The notes: generated by a model not told the origin, from the letters alone. Counted from the first letter of the stretch, positions 1 to 5,902 are shown. The stretch is 6,819 nucleotides of DNA from Flavobacteriaceae bacterium (GCA_947443815.1 CANEXR010000157.1:1-6819); one strand, 5' to 3'. Numbers and translations are program-made.

Positions 1-31
1 ATGGAAAACTAATTTTTTAAAAAATACGCCT

Positions 32-63
32 AAAAATGTCTCGATAATTTCGAGACATTTTTT
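32..63 (+). terminator. Intrinsic terminator of an upstream gene outside the window
   Basis: A perfect 13-bp inverted repeat (AAAAATGTCTCGA at 32-44, TCGAGACATTTTT at 50-62) encloses a 5-base loop and runs into a T tract ending at 63. This is the classic rho-independent form. The A run on the left arm means it could also work on the minus strand. It probably ends a plus-strand gene whose last codons may be bases 1-12 (frame 1 gives a TAA at 10-12), but frame 3 also stops at 18-20, so the upstream reading frame cannot be fixed. Confidence 0.82.
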
Positions 64-216
64 GTTAAAAAACTGTCGAATTTCCTATTTTTAATCCAAA
101 TTTTAAAATCATTAAAACACAAACATTAACAATCCTTAAAATAAAAATGTGTTATTTTTTATTATTTGTTGAAAAATAACCATTTTTTTAAATGAAAAGC
201 TATTATTTCACAATTA

Positions 217-228
217 TATGCGCGCATA
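217..228. repeat. 12-bp perfect palindrome, possible operator
   Basis: TATGCGCGCATA is a perfect 12-bp palindrome with a GCGCGC core inside otherwise A+T-rich DNA. It ends 13 bases before the candidate -33 element at 242. A dimeric regulator could bind there, but no regulator gene is next to it and the role is a guess. Confidence 0.35.
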
Positions 229-241
229 GTAAATTTTATAG

Positions 242-270
242 TTGAAATTATTTTTTAATGCTTAAATTAG
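242..270 (+). promoter_or_regulatory. Candidate Bacteroidota-type promoter for the KAS III-like gene
   Basis: TTG at 242-244 is followed after 18 bases by TAAATTAG at 263-270, which matches the Bacteroidota -7 consensus TAnnTTTG at all but one fixed position. Spacing is within the usual range. Transcription would start near 275, giving a leader of roughly 20 bases before the ATG at 296. Chance matches are common in DNA this A+T-rich. Confidence 0.4.
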
Positions 271-295
271 CCTGAATTTTTGGAAAAACAGCCCG

Positions 296-1354
296 ATGAA
301 AATAAAAATAACTGGAATAGGAAGTTATATTCCTGAGAAAAAAGTAAGCAATACAGACTTTGACAAACACACTTTTTTAAACGAAGATGGCACCCCTTTT
401 GCCTATCCAAATGAAGTAGTGATCAATAAGTTCAAAGGCATAACAGGAATTGAACACAGACGCTATGCCGAAGACCAATATACTTCTTCTGATTTAGCCT
501 ATTTTGCTTCACAAAAAGCAATAGATAATGCTGGCATTGACCCAGAAACCATTGATTATATCATTTTTGCACACAACTTTGGAGATGTAAAATCCGGAAC
601 TATTCAATCCGATATTTTACCAAGTCTAGCCACCCGTGTCAAAAATAAATTACAAATAAAAAATCCAAAATGTGTTGCCTACGACATCCTTTTTGGCTGT
701 CCAGGTTGGATTGAAGGCGTACTTCAAGCCAATGCATTTATCAAATCCGGAATGGCAAAACGCTGTCTAGTCATAGGAGCCGAAACACTTTCCAGAGTCG
801 TAGACGTACATGATAGAGATTCCATGATTTACTCTGACGGCGCAGGAGCCTCCATAATCGAAGCTTCCGATGATGAATCTGGCATGTTATCCTATGAAAG
901 TGCCACTTATGCCGCCGATGAAGCCGGGTATTTATTCTTTGGAAAATCATACAATCCCGATTTAGACCCCGACACCCGTTATATCAAAATGTTCGGTCGT
1001 AAAATTTACGAATTTGCATTAAGCCAAGTCCCTGCCGCCATGAAAAGCTGTCTAGACAAAAGCGGCATTGCCATAGATGACGTTCAAAAAATACTCATCC
1101 ATCAAGCCAATGAAAAAATGGATGAAGCCATAATCCACCGTTTTTACAAACTGCACGGAAAAACACCTCCAAAAGACGTTATGCCCATGAGCATCCACGA
1201 ACTTGGAAACAGCAGTGTAGCAACCGTGCCCACATTATTTGACTTACTCATAAGAGGCAAAATCGAAAACCAAGAACTCCACAAAGGCGACATCCTAATC
1301 TTTGCATCTGTAGGTGCAGGAATGAACATCAACGCCTTCGTTTATAGGTATTAA
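296..1354 (+). CDS. 3-oxoacyl-ACP synthase III-like (KAS III) thiolase-fold enzyme
   Basis: This 352-residue protein belongs to the FabH/KAS III family of the thiolase superfamily, which performs decarboxylative Claisen condensation of an acyl-CoA starter with malonyl-ACP in the cytoplasm. The catalytic triad is visible: Cys135 in FGCPGW, His269 in IHQAN and Asn305 in HELGNSS. The N-terminal ITGIGSYIPE, the SDGAGA motif at 180-185 and the glycine-rich ASVGAGMN near the end are all family features. It is somewhat longer than typical FabH (about 317-335 residues), with extra sequence around residues 22-45 and 95-125. The ATG at 296 is chosen because the family motif begins at residue 5 and a promoter sits just upstream. 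It stands alone, with no rpmF, plsX, accB/accC or ACP gene beside it, so it may be a second, specialised KAS III rather than the housekeeping FabH. Its starter substrate cannot be read from the sequence. Confidence 0.9.
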   Translation: MKIKITGIGSYIPEKKVSNTDFDKHTFLNEDGTPFAYPNEVVINKFKGITGIEHRRYAEDQYTSSDLAYFASQKAIDNAGIDPETIDYIIFAHNFGDVKSGTIQSDILPSLATRVKNKLQIKNPKCVAYDILFGCPGWIEGVLQANAFIKSGMAKRCLVIGAETLSRVVDVHDRDSMIYSDGAGASIIEASDDESGMLSYESATYAADEAGYLFFGKSYNPDLDPDTRYIKMFGRKIYEFALSQVPAAMKSCLDKSGIAIDDVQKILIHQANEKMDEAIIHRFYKLHGKTPPKDVMPMSIHELGNSSVATVPTLFDLLIRGKIENQELHKGDILIFASVGAGMNINAFVYRY

Positions 1355-1377
1355 TTTCCAATACTATTTGTTTTAGT

Positions 1378-1520
1378 CAGGAGCTAATCCGGCTGTACAC
1401 TACAATTCCTCACCATAAAATGTGTTTTTCTAAGGTGCAAAAAAGCTTCTTTTAGTCGCTTTTCTGCACCAAGAAAAACTACATTTTATGGTTCCGGGAT
1501 TTTCATTTCCATCCGGGCTA
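1378..1520. repeat. Structured intergenic repeat element with long imperfect hairpin
   Basis: The core (1413-1491) is an imperfect inverted repeat. CCATAAAATGT (1413-1423) pairs perfectly with 1481-1491, TTTTTCT (1425-1431) with 1472-1478, GGTGCA (1434-1439) with 1465-1470, and AAAAGC (1441-1446) with 1458-1463, leaving an 11-base loop. Flanks carry GGAGCTAATCCGG on the left and ATCCGGGCTA on the right. On the minus strand the layout is TAGCCCGGAT, then a GAAAATCC-like stretch, the hairpin, GGAATTGTAG, and TTAGCTCC. From memory this resembles an intergenic repeat family common in Flavobacterium genomes; no second copy is in the window, so multicopy status is unproven. It encodes nothing visible. 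Lying between the KAS III-like gene and the next promoter, it could stop read-through. Confidence 0.6.
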
Positions 1521-1527
1521 AAAAACC

Positions 1528-1557
1528 GTGCCCAAAACACATTTATTTGTATCTTTG
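1528..1557 (+). promoter_or_regulatory. Promoter of the methyltransferase-glycosyltransferase unit
   Basis: TATCTTTG at 1550-1557 is an exact match to the Bacteroidota -7 consensus TAnnTTTG. A weak -33 (GTG at 1528-1530 instead of TTG) lies 19 bases upstream, the expected spacing. Transcription would begin near 1562-1565, leaving a leader of about 27 bases before the ATG at 1591. This argues against translation starting at the upstream in-frame GTG at 1528, which would lie upstream of the transcript start. Confidence 0.6.
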
Positions 1558-1590
1558 CGCCTTGGTGTTATCCATCCAAACCAAATAATT

Positions 1591-2115
1591 ATGTACGAAA
1601 AAACATTTCCAAATAAAAGATTCAAACACACCTTAGAATTTTTACAAAAACACATCGCAACCACCGAAACTATTTTCGATTTAGGCGTACCAAATCCCTT
1701 TTCAAAAATAATGGAAGCCAACGCATACACCGTAAAAAACACTACTGGCGAAGATTTAGACAACAATCAAACCGCTTTACAAAACGAAACCTATACCGTT
1801 TTTACAGCCTTCGAAATCTTTGAACATTTATTAAATCCATATACCGTTTTACAAAATATAAAATGCGATAAATTACTAATTTCAATCCCATTGCGCTTAT
1901 GGTTCTCGTCAGCATACCGCAGTAAAACAGACCAGTGGGACAGACATTATCATGAATTTGAAGATTGGCAATTAGACTGGCTTTTAGAAAAAACAGGTTG
2001 GAAAATAATAGACAGAGAACGGTTTACTCATCCTGTTAAAAAAATTGGTTTTCGCCCATTATTACGCTTTTTTACACCTAGATATTATATCGTTTATGCC
2101 GAAAGAATAAAATAA
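1591..2115 (+). CDS. Class I SAM-dependent methyltransferase-like protein, degenerate motif I
   Basis: The protein is 174 residues from the ATG at 1591. The frame extends up to a GTG at 1528, but a consensus promoter at 1550-1557 lies inside that extension, so the shorter form is preferred. It resembles small type-11-like methyltransferases: IFDLG (28-32) at the position of motif I, GEDLD (53-57) as the acidic region after the second strand, FEIFEHL (74-80) like the family's ExxEHL, LLISIP (95-100) as the fourth strand, and HYHEFE (119-124) with EKTGWKI (133-139) near the end. Motif I reads DLGVPNPFS and lacks the GxGxG loop that normally binds S-adenosylmethionine, so activity is uncertain. 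Its stop overlaps the next gene's start by one base (TAATG), implying co-translation with the glycosyltransferase and a possible shared role in glycan or lipid modification. Confidence 0.75.
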   Translation: MYEKTFPNKRFKHTLEFLQKHIATTETIFDLGVPNPFSKIMEANAYTVKNTTGEDLDNNQTALQNETYTVFTAFEIFEHLLNPYTVLQNIKCDKLLISIPLRLWFSSAYRSKTDQWDRHYHEFEDWQLDWLLEKTGWKIIDRERFTHPVKKIGFRPLLRFFTPRYYIVYAERIK

Positions 2116-2966
2116 TGAATTACTACATTATCATACCCGCTTACAACGAAGAAGCTTTTATTGCTCTAACCCTGCAATCCTTAGTTTCTCAAACAATAGT
2201 ACCCAAAAAAGTAGTTGTTGTCAATGACAATTCAACCGATAAAACAGCTGAAATCGTATTGGATTTTGCCAAAAAAAACCCATTTATAACCTTAGTCAAT
2301 AAAACATCTGAAGCAGTTCATCTACCAGGAAGCAAAGTCATTCAAGCTTTCCATAAAGGTTTTGAAACCATCGATGACCAATATGACATAATTGTAAAAC
2401 TTGACGGTGATTTAATTTTACCAGCTAATTATTTTGAAACCATTCTAACTATTTTTAAAAAAGATCCAAAAGTAGGAATGGCAGGCGGTTTTGCCTATAT
2501 CGAAAAAAACAACGAATGGATTCTGGAAAACCTTACCGATAAAGACCACATTAGAGGTGCTTTTAAAGCATATAGAAAAGAATGTTTTCAACAAATTGGA
2601 AATTTAAAACCAGCTATGGGTTGGGACACGGTTGACGAATTGCTCTCTAAATTCTACGGTTGGAAAGTTGTAACTGACAGTTCGTTGATAGTAAAACACT
2701 TGAAACCAACAGGTGCGAACTACAACAAAGCAGCTCGTTATAAACAAGGCGAATCATTTTACACTCTAGGTTATGGCCTATTTATAACCACCATTTCATC
2801 GGCAAAATTAGCTATAATGAAAAAGAAACCTTTATTATTTTTTGATTATTTAAAAGGGTTTTGGAAAGCAAAATCATCAAAAACACCATTGTTAGTCACC
2901 AAAGAACAAGCACAATTCATCAGAAATTATCGGTTACAAAAAATGAAGCAAAAGTTAATTCGATAA
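2115..2966 (+). CDS. Family 2 glycosyltransferase (GT-A fold)
   Basis: This 283-residue protein would transfer a sugar from a nucleotide- or lipid-linked donor at the cytoplasmic face of the membrane. It opens with the GT2 signature IIIPAYNEE (5-13) and VVVNDNSTD (34-42), which bind the nucleotide. The metal-binding DxD motif is DGD (97-99) after IIVKL. GWDTVDE (169-175) occupies the acceptor and catalytic-base region, and KHLKPTG (194-200) may add a metal ligand. A hydrophobic stretch at about 215-234 and a basic C-terminal tail could hold it to the membrane, but no clear multi-pass segment is seen. It overlaps the methyltransferase by one base, so the two form one unit. Donor and acceptor cannot be told from sequence. 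The family is clear; the pathway (surface polysaccharide, glycolipid or protein glycosylation) is open. Confidence 0.9.
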   Translation: MNYYIIIPAYNEEAFIALTLQSLVSQTIVPKKVVVVNDNSTDKTAEIVLDFAKKNPFITLVNKTSEAVHLPGSKVIQAFHKGFETIDDQYDIIVKLDGDLILPANYFETILTIFKKDPKVGMAGGFAYIEKNNEWILENLTDKDHIRGAFKAYRKECFQQIGNLKPAMGWDTVDELLSKFYGWKVVTDSSLIVKHLKPTGANYNKAARYKQGESFYTLGYGLFITTISSAKLAIMKKKPLLFFDYLKGFWKAKSSKTPLLVTKEQAQFIRNYRLQKMKQKLIR

Positions 2967-2996
2967 TGGAATAATTCCCCTAATCGAAAAAATGCT

Positions 2997-3024
2997 TAAC
3001 TCATACCTCATAACTCGTAACTTC
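2997..3024. repeat. Degenerate tandem heptamer repeat, four units
   Basis: Four 7-base units run head to tail: TAACTCA, TACCTCA, TAACTCG and TAACTTC. Each differs from TAACTCA at two positions or fewer. The array lies in the short gap between the glycosyltransferase and mlaE-like genes and ends four bases before the candidate -7 element at 3029, so it covers where a -33 element would be. Confidence 0.55.
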
Positions 3025-3028
3025 TTTT

Positions 3029-3036
3029 TACTTTAG
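3029..3036 (+). promoter_or_regulatory. Candidate -7 element for the mlaE-mlaF unit
   Basis: TACTTTAG matches TAnnTTTG at all but one fixed position. It would place the transcript start near 3041, about 13 bases before the first ATG. No TTG is found 17-23 bases upstream, where the heptamer array sits, so the call is weak. Confidence 0.27.
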
Positions 3037-3053
3037 CCATTATTTGTAAAACT

Positions 3054-3803
3054 ATGATGCTCATTCGGTATATATCGCAAATAGGAAAGTATTTCCTAAT
3101 GCTCAAAGAAATCTTCAATAAACAAACCAAATGGTCCGTAATGAAGGGGCTTATCTTTAAAGAAATTGATGATTTAATTATTGATTCTCTCGGCATCGTA
3201 TGCTTTATTTCCTTCTTTGTAGGAGGGGTTGTTGCCATACAAACTGCCTTGAATTTAACCAATCCATTAATTCCAAAATACCTCATCGGATTTGCAACTA
3301 GACAATCCGTAATATTAGAATTTGCCCCTACTTTTATATCGGTTATTATGGCCGGAAAAATTGGTTCTTTTATTACTTCTAGCATTGGTACAATGAGAGT
3401 TACAGAACAAATTGACGCACTCGAAGTAATGGGTGTAAATGCTATAAACTATCTAGTTTTTCCAAAAATTATTGCTTTATTACTTTATCCTTTTGTTATT
3501 GGAATCAGCATGTTTTTGGGGGTATTAGGCGGTTGGATGGCAGCAGTCTATGGCGGATTTACCTCTAGTACAGAATTTGTCAATGGTGCACAAATGGATT
3601 TTATTCCGTTTCATATTGCCTATGCTTTTATAAAAACTTTAATATTTGCCATGCTTTTAGCAACAATCCCCTCTTTTCACGGTTATTACATGAAAGGTGG
3701 TGCGCTCGAAGTAGGAAAAGCAAGTACCGTATCGTTTGTATGGACCTCGGTATCTATAATTCTTTTTAATTATATATTAACACAATTGCTATTAGGCTCA
3801 TGA
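3054..3803 (+). CDS. mlaE: MlaE/YrbE-type ABC transporter permease
   Basis: This 249-residue integral inner-membrane protein matches the MlaE permease family, which forms the transmembrane part of the MCE-type system moving phospholipids between inner and outer membranes. An N-terminal amphipathic stretch leads into hydrophobic segments at about 45-65, 85-105, 137-165, 187-206 and 226-246. The family's conserved central block is clear: GSFITSSIGTM (104-114) followed by RVTEQIDALEVMG (115-127). The late motif HGYYMKGGALEVG (209-221) is also typical. Two ATGs lie in tandem (3054 and 3057); the second, giving MLIRYISQ, is equally likely. The gene overlaps the ATPase gene by four bases (ATGA), so both are translated as a pair. 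Length is normal for the family and no key block is missing. Confidence 0.92.
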   Translation: MMLIRYISQIGKYFLMLKEIFNKQTKWSVMKGLIFKEIDDLIIDSLGIVCFISFFVGGVVAIQTALNLTNPLIPKYLIGFATRQSVILEFAPTFISVIMAGKIGSFITSSIGTMRVTEQIDALEVMGVNAINYLVFPKIIALLLYPFVIGISMFLGVLGGWMAAVYGGFTSSTEFVNGAQMDFIPFHIAYAFIKTLIFAMLLATIPSFHGYYMKGGALEVGKASTVSFVWTSVSIILFNYILTQLLLGS

Positions 3804-4561
3804 TAGAAATAAAAAACATAGAAAAATCATTTGGCGAAAGCAAAGTATTAAAAGGCATTTCCACAATTTTCGAAGCTGGAAAGACCAATTTAATCATCGG
3901 ACAGAGTGGTTCAGGAAAAACAGTGCTATTAAAAAGTCTTTTAGGAATTCACACTCCCGAATCTGGAACTATTTCTTTTGATGGCAGAATATATTCTGAA
4001 CTAGAAGCAGACGAAAAAAGAGAACTTCGCACCGAAATCGGCATGGTATTTCAAGGAAGTGCTTTATTTGACTCCATGACCGTAGAAGAAAATGTAGCTT
4101 TCCCATTGCGCATGTTTACGAAAGACAATAAAGCAAAAATTAAAGAACGCGTTGATTTTGTCCTAAAAAGAGTAAATCTCATAAATGCCCATAAAAAACT
4201 ACCTTCAGAAATATCGGGTGGAATGCAAAAACGTGTTGCTATTGCCCGTGCTATTGTAAACAACCCCAAATATTTATTTTGTGATGAACCCAATTCCGGT
4301 TTAGATCCAAATACTGCCATTTTGATTGACAATTTAATACAAGAAATAACCGAAGAATATAATATCACTACCGTTATAAACACCCATGATATGAACTCCG
4401 TAATGGAAATTGGCAATAAAATTCTATTCCTTAAAAACGGATTAAAAGCTTGGGAAGGAACCAACGAAGAAATTTTTAGAACTGATAATGAAGCTGTTGT
4501 AGACTTTGTATATTCATCCAACTTATTCAAAAAAGTAAGAGAAGCGTATTTGAAAGGATAA
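3800..4561 (+). CDS. mlaF: MlaF-type ABC transporter ATP-binding protein
   Basis: This 253-residue cytoplasmic ATPase drives the MlaE permease. All ABC motifs are present: Walker A GQSGSGKT (34-41), Q-loop Gln85 in VFQGSALFDSMTV, signature SGGMQKR (139-145), Walker B YLFCDEP (158-164) with catalytic Glu163, D-loop SGLD (166-169) and H-loop His196 in THDM. The GSALFDSMTVEENVAFPL region (86-103) is characteristic of the MlaF subgroup rather than other importers or exporters. The start ATG overlaps the mlaE stop, which fixes it. Bacterial Mla clusters often continue with an MCE-domain mlaD gene; here the next gene is convergent, 12 bases away, so MlaD must be encoded elsewhere if present. No terminator hairpin is visible in the 12-base gap. 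Confidence 0.93.
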   Translation: MIEIKNIEKSFGESKVLKGISTIFEAGKTNLIIGQSGSGKTVLLKSLLGIHTPESGTISFDGRIYSELEADEKRELRTEIGMVFQGSALFDSMTVEENVAFPLRMFTKDNKAKIKERVDFVLKRVNLINAHKKLPSEISGGMQKRVAIARAIVNNPKYLFCDEPNSGLDPNTAILIDNLIQEITEEYNITTVINTHDMNSVMEIGNKILFLKNGLKAWEGTNEEIFRTDNEAVVDFVYSSNLFKKVREAYLKG

Positions 4562-4573
4562 TTTCAAACTGTA

Positions 4574-5176
4574 TTAATTTTGCTTCAATAATTCTACTTC
4601 TGCATTTGGATTAAAAAGATATAACTTGCCTGAACTCAATTCCATACATTCAAAACGTTTGGTTCTTACTGCAATTTTTTTGAAAATTTTACCGTTTTGT
4701 ATTCGAAAAACACTCCCATAAGGAAGTTCAAAAATATAATTTTTATCGTTTTGTAAATCAAATTGTTTCAAGGCTAGTGAAAGCGTAGTATCGGTATCAC
4801 TACTCGCGCTGGGGTTCTTAAAATGCCTAGCCAATAAAGGCAACAAATGATGTGGGAAAATCTCTGGGCGAATAAATGGAACCATCAATCGTTGAAAAGA
4901 ATACTTCCATTCGTTTCCGTGTGGCTTAATGTTTCTTCCAAATTTTTCAAAGGCTACCAAATGCGAAATCTCATGAATCAACGTAATTAAAAACTTGTAT
5001 TTATTCAAATTAGAATTAACCGTTATTTCATGTTTGCCACTCAAGCCTTTTCGATAATCACCATGCCGCGTTTGGCGTTCGTTGACTATTTTAAGATGCA
5101 CCTGATTGGCCACAATAAGTTCAAATACGGGCTTTACCGCATGTTCAGGAATATATCTAGCTAAGGTTTCACTCAA
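4574..5176 (-). CDS. SprT-like zinc metalloprotease-fold protein with TTG start
   Basis: This 200-residue protein belongs to the SprT-like family, whose eukaryotic relative Spartan cleaves DNA-protein crosslinks; the bacterial role is poorly known. The zincin motif HEISH spans residues 68-72 (His68, Glu69, His72), and His86 in KPHGNEW is the expected third zinc ligand. SprT-like proteins often end in a zinc ribbon. Here residues 148-190 keep the likely outline (YIFELPYGSVF, RTKRFECMEL, GKLYLF), but only Cys177 remains, so that domain probably no longer binds zinc. An in-frame TAA at 5183-5185 lies just upstream and the first internal Met is residue 98, beyond the active site, so a non-ATG start is forced; TTG at 5176 is the best candidate. 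It follows the SDR gene by 13 bases, suggesting one transcript, and converges on mlaF. Confidence 0.85.
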   Translation of the reverse strand: MSETLARYIPEHAVKPVFELIVANQVHLKIVNERQTRHGDYRKGLSGKHEITVNSNLNKYKFLITLIHEISHLVAFEKFGRNIKPHGNEWKYSFQRLMVPFIRPEIFPHHLLPLLARHFKNPSASSDTDTTLSLALKQFDLQNDKNYIFELPYGSVFRIQNGKIFKKIAVRTKRFECMELSSGKLYLFNPNAEVELLKQN

Positions 5177-5189
5177 AACAATTTAGAAA

Positions 5190-5867
5190 TTAAGGATTGG
5201 AAGAAGAAACTGGCAATACTTTTCCGTTGAAATATTTATTACCGGTCAACGTAAAATTAAAAATATAATCTGCCATTTCCTTCGCTGTTATTGGTGCTTG
5301 GTAACCTGGAAAAGCTTCCTGCAACATTTCTGTTTGTACTGCGCCCAAAGCCAAAACATTAAATGAAATTCCAAGTTCTTTGTATTCTTCTGCTAACAAT
5401 TCGGATAAGGTAATTACCGCACCTTTGCTAGAACTGTATGCTGCTAATCCTGCAAATTTAAGACTTCCTTGTATGCCTCCCATAGAACTTACCGTTACAA
5501 CATGACTCCCTTTTATTAGATACGGAATACAAATTCGGGTAAGATTAGCCACCCCAAAAACATTTACTTTATAGATATTTTCAAAATCTTCTTGAGTTGT
5601 TTCAGAAAAAGGCTTGAACAATAAACGCCCCGCATTATGTACTATTCCATCAATATGTTGCCAAGAAGTTGCTAAAAAAGCCGTCACCTTTTCTAAATCT
5701 GCCTCCACTGACAAGTCTACTGAAAGACAAGTTATATTTTCATTTTCTAAAAGTGCTTTAGGTGTTTTTCTTGAAAGAGCCAAAACCTGATACCCAGATG
5801 CCGCAAATTGCAAGGCCAATTCATATCCAATTCCTCTACTTGTTCCTGTAATAATAATGTTTTTCAT
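5190..5867 (-). CDS. Short-chain dehydrogenase/reductase (SDR), likely NADP(H)-dependent
   Basis: From the ATG at 5867 the protein is 225 residues, a normal classical SDR. It carries the Rossmann motif TGTSRGIG (7-14), NAG (78-80), Asn102 in KVNVFG, Ser128 in VTVSSMGG, and the catalytic YSSSK (Tyr144, Lys148). Arg11 in the glycine motif and Arg33 after the second strand favour NADP(H). The substrate cannot be deduced. The frame extends upstream to 5933, but the extra 22 residues are not SDR-like and a promoter-like TATTTTTG lies inside them; starting at MKNIIITG puts the first strand at residue 3, as usual in the family. It is the first gene of a probable two-gene unit with the SprT-like gene, and is divergent from the GNAT gene. 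The C-terminus (GKVLPVSSSNP) is short but complete. Confidence 0.9.
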   Translation of the reverse strand: MKNIIITGTSRGIGYELALQFAASGYQVLALSRKTPKALLENENITCLSVDLSVEADLEKVTAFLATSWQHIDGIVHNAGRLLFKPFSETTQEDFENIYKVNVFGVANLTRICIPYLIKGSHVVTVSSMGGIQGSLKFAGLAAYSSSKGAVITLSELLAEEYKELGISFNVLALGAVQTEMLQEAFPGYQAPITAKEMADYIFNFTLTGNKYFNGKVLPVSSSNP

Positions 5868-5872
5868 GGCAA

Positions 5873-5902
5873 CAAAAATAAACAAAAACGCTAAAAAAAC
5901 AG
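5873..5902 (-). promoter_or_regulatory. Promoter of the SDR-SprT unit, very close to the ATG
   Basis: On the minus strand, TATTTTTG (5880 down to 5873) matches TAnnTTTG exactly. CTG (5902-5900), one base off the usual TTG, lies 19 bases upstream. The -7 element ends five bases before the ATG at 5867, so the transcript would be leaderless or nearly so. This supports 5867 over the longer reading frame from 5933. Confidence 0.45.

Larger units (their letters stand above)
64..295. other. A+T-rich intergenic leader upstream of the KAS III-like gene
   Basis: This gap of about 230 bases is very A+T-rich. It holds no convincing gene: the best small frame, 192-245, would give only 17 residues. Two inverted repeats are visible: a weak A+T stem (GTTATTTTT at 151-159 with AAAAATAAC at 172-180) and a GC-core palindrome at 217-228. 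A candidate promoter lies at 242-270. No RNA gene or riboswitch was recognised. Confidence 0.5.

Noticed and set aside
151..180. A+T-only inverted repeat in the first intergenic region
   Set aside because: The nine-base stem is almost all A-T pairs around a 12-base loop, within what is expected by chance in such A+T-rich DNA.
192..245. Small upstream open frame of 17 codons before the KAS III-like gene
   Set aside because: It has no promoter or ribosome-binding signal and overlaps the proposed -33 element, so it is probably chance.
1144..1332. Minus-strand open frame inside the KAS III-like gene (62 codons)
   Set aside because: It lies wholly antisense to a well-supported gene and shows no recognisable family.
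1518..1766. Minus-strand open frame over the methyltransferase start
   Set aside because: It overlaps a consensus promoter and conserved coding sequence on the other strand; its hydrophobic stretch is a by-product of antisense A+T-rich codons.
2959..2988. Weak hairpin after the glycosyltransferase gene (TTCGAT with ATCGAA, inner GGAA with TTCC)
   Set aside because: The stem is broken by an internal loop and is followed by an A run, not a T tract, on the plus strand, so it does not qualify as an intrinsic terminator.
3008..3385. Minus-strand open frame antisense to mlaE (125 codons)
   Set aside because: It is a shadow of the MlaE reading frame, with no domain of its own.
4051..4530. Minus-strand open frame antisense to mlaF (159 codons)
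   Set aside because: It covers the ABC signature and Walker B on the true strand; the long open frame reflects codon bias in mlaF.
4562..4573. Search for a shared terminator between mlaF and the SprT-like gene
   Set aside because: The 12-base gap and its flanks form no stable hairpin.
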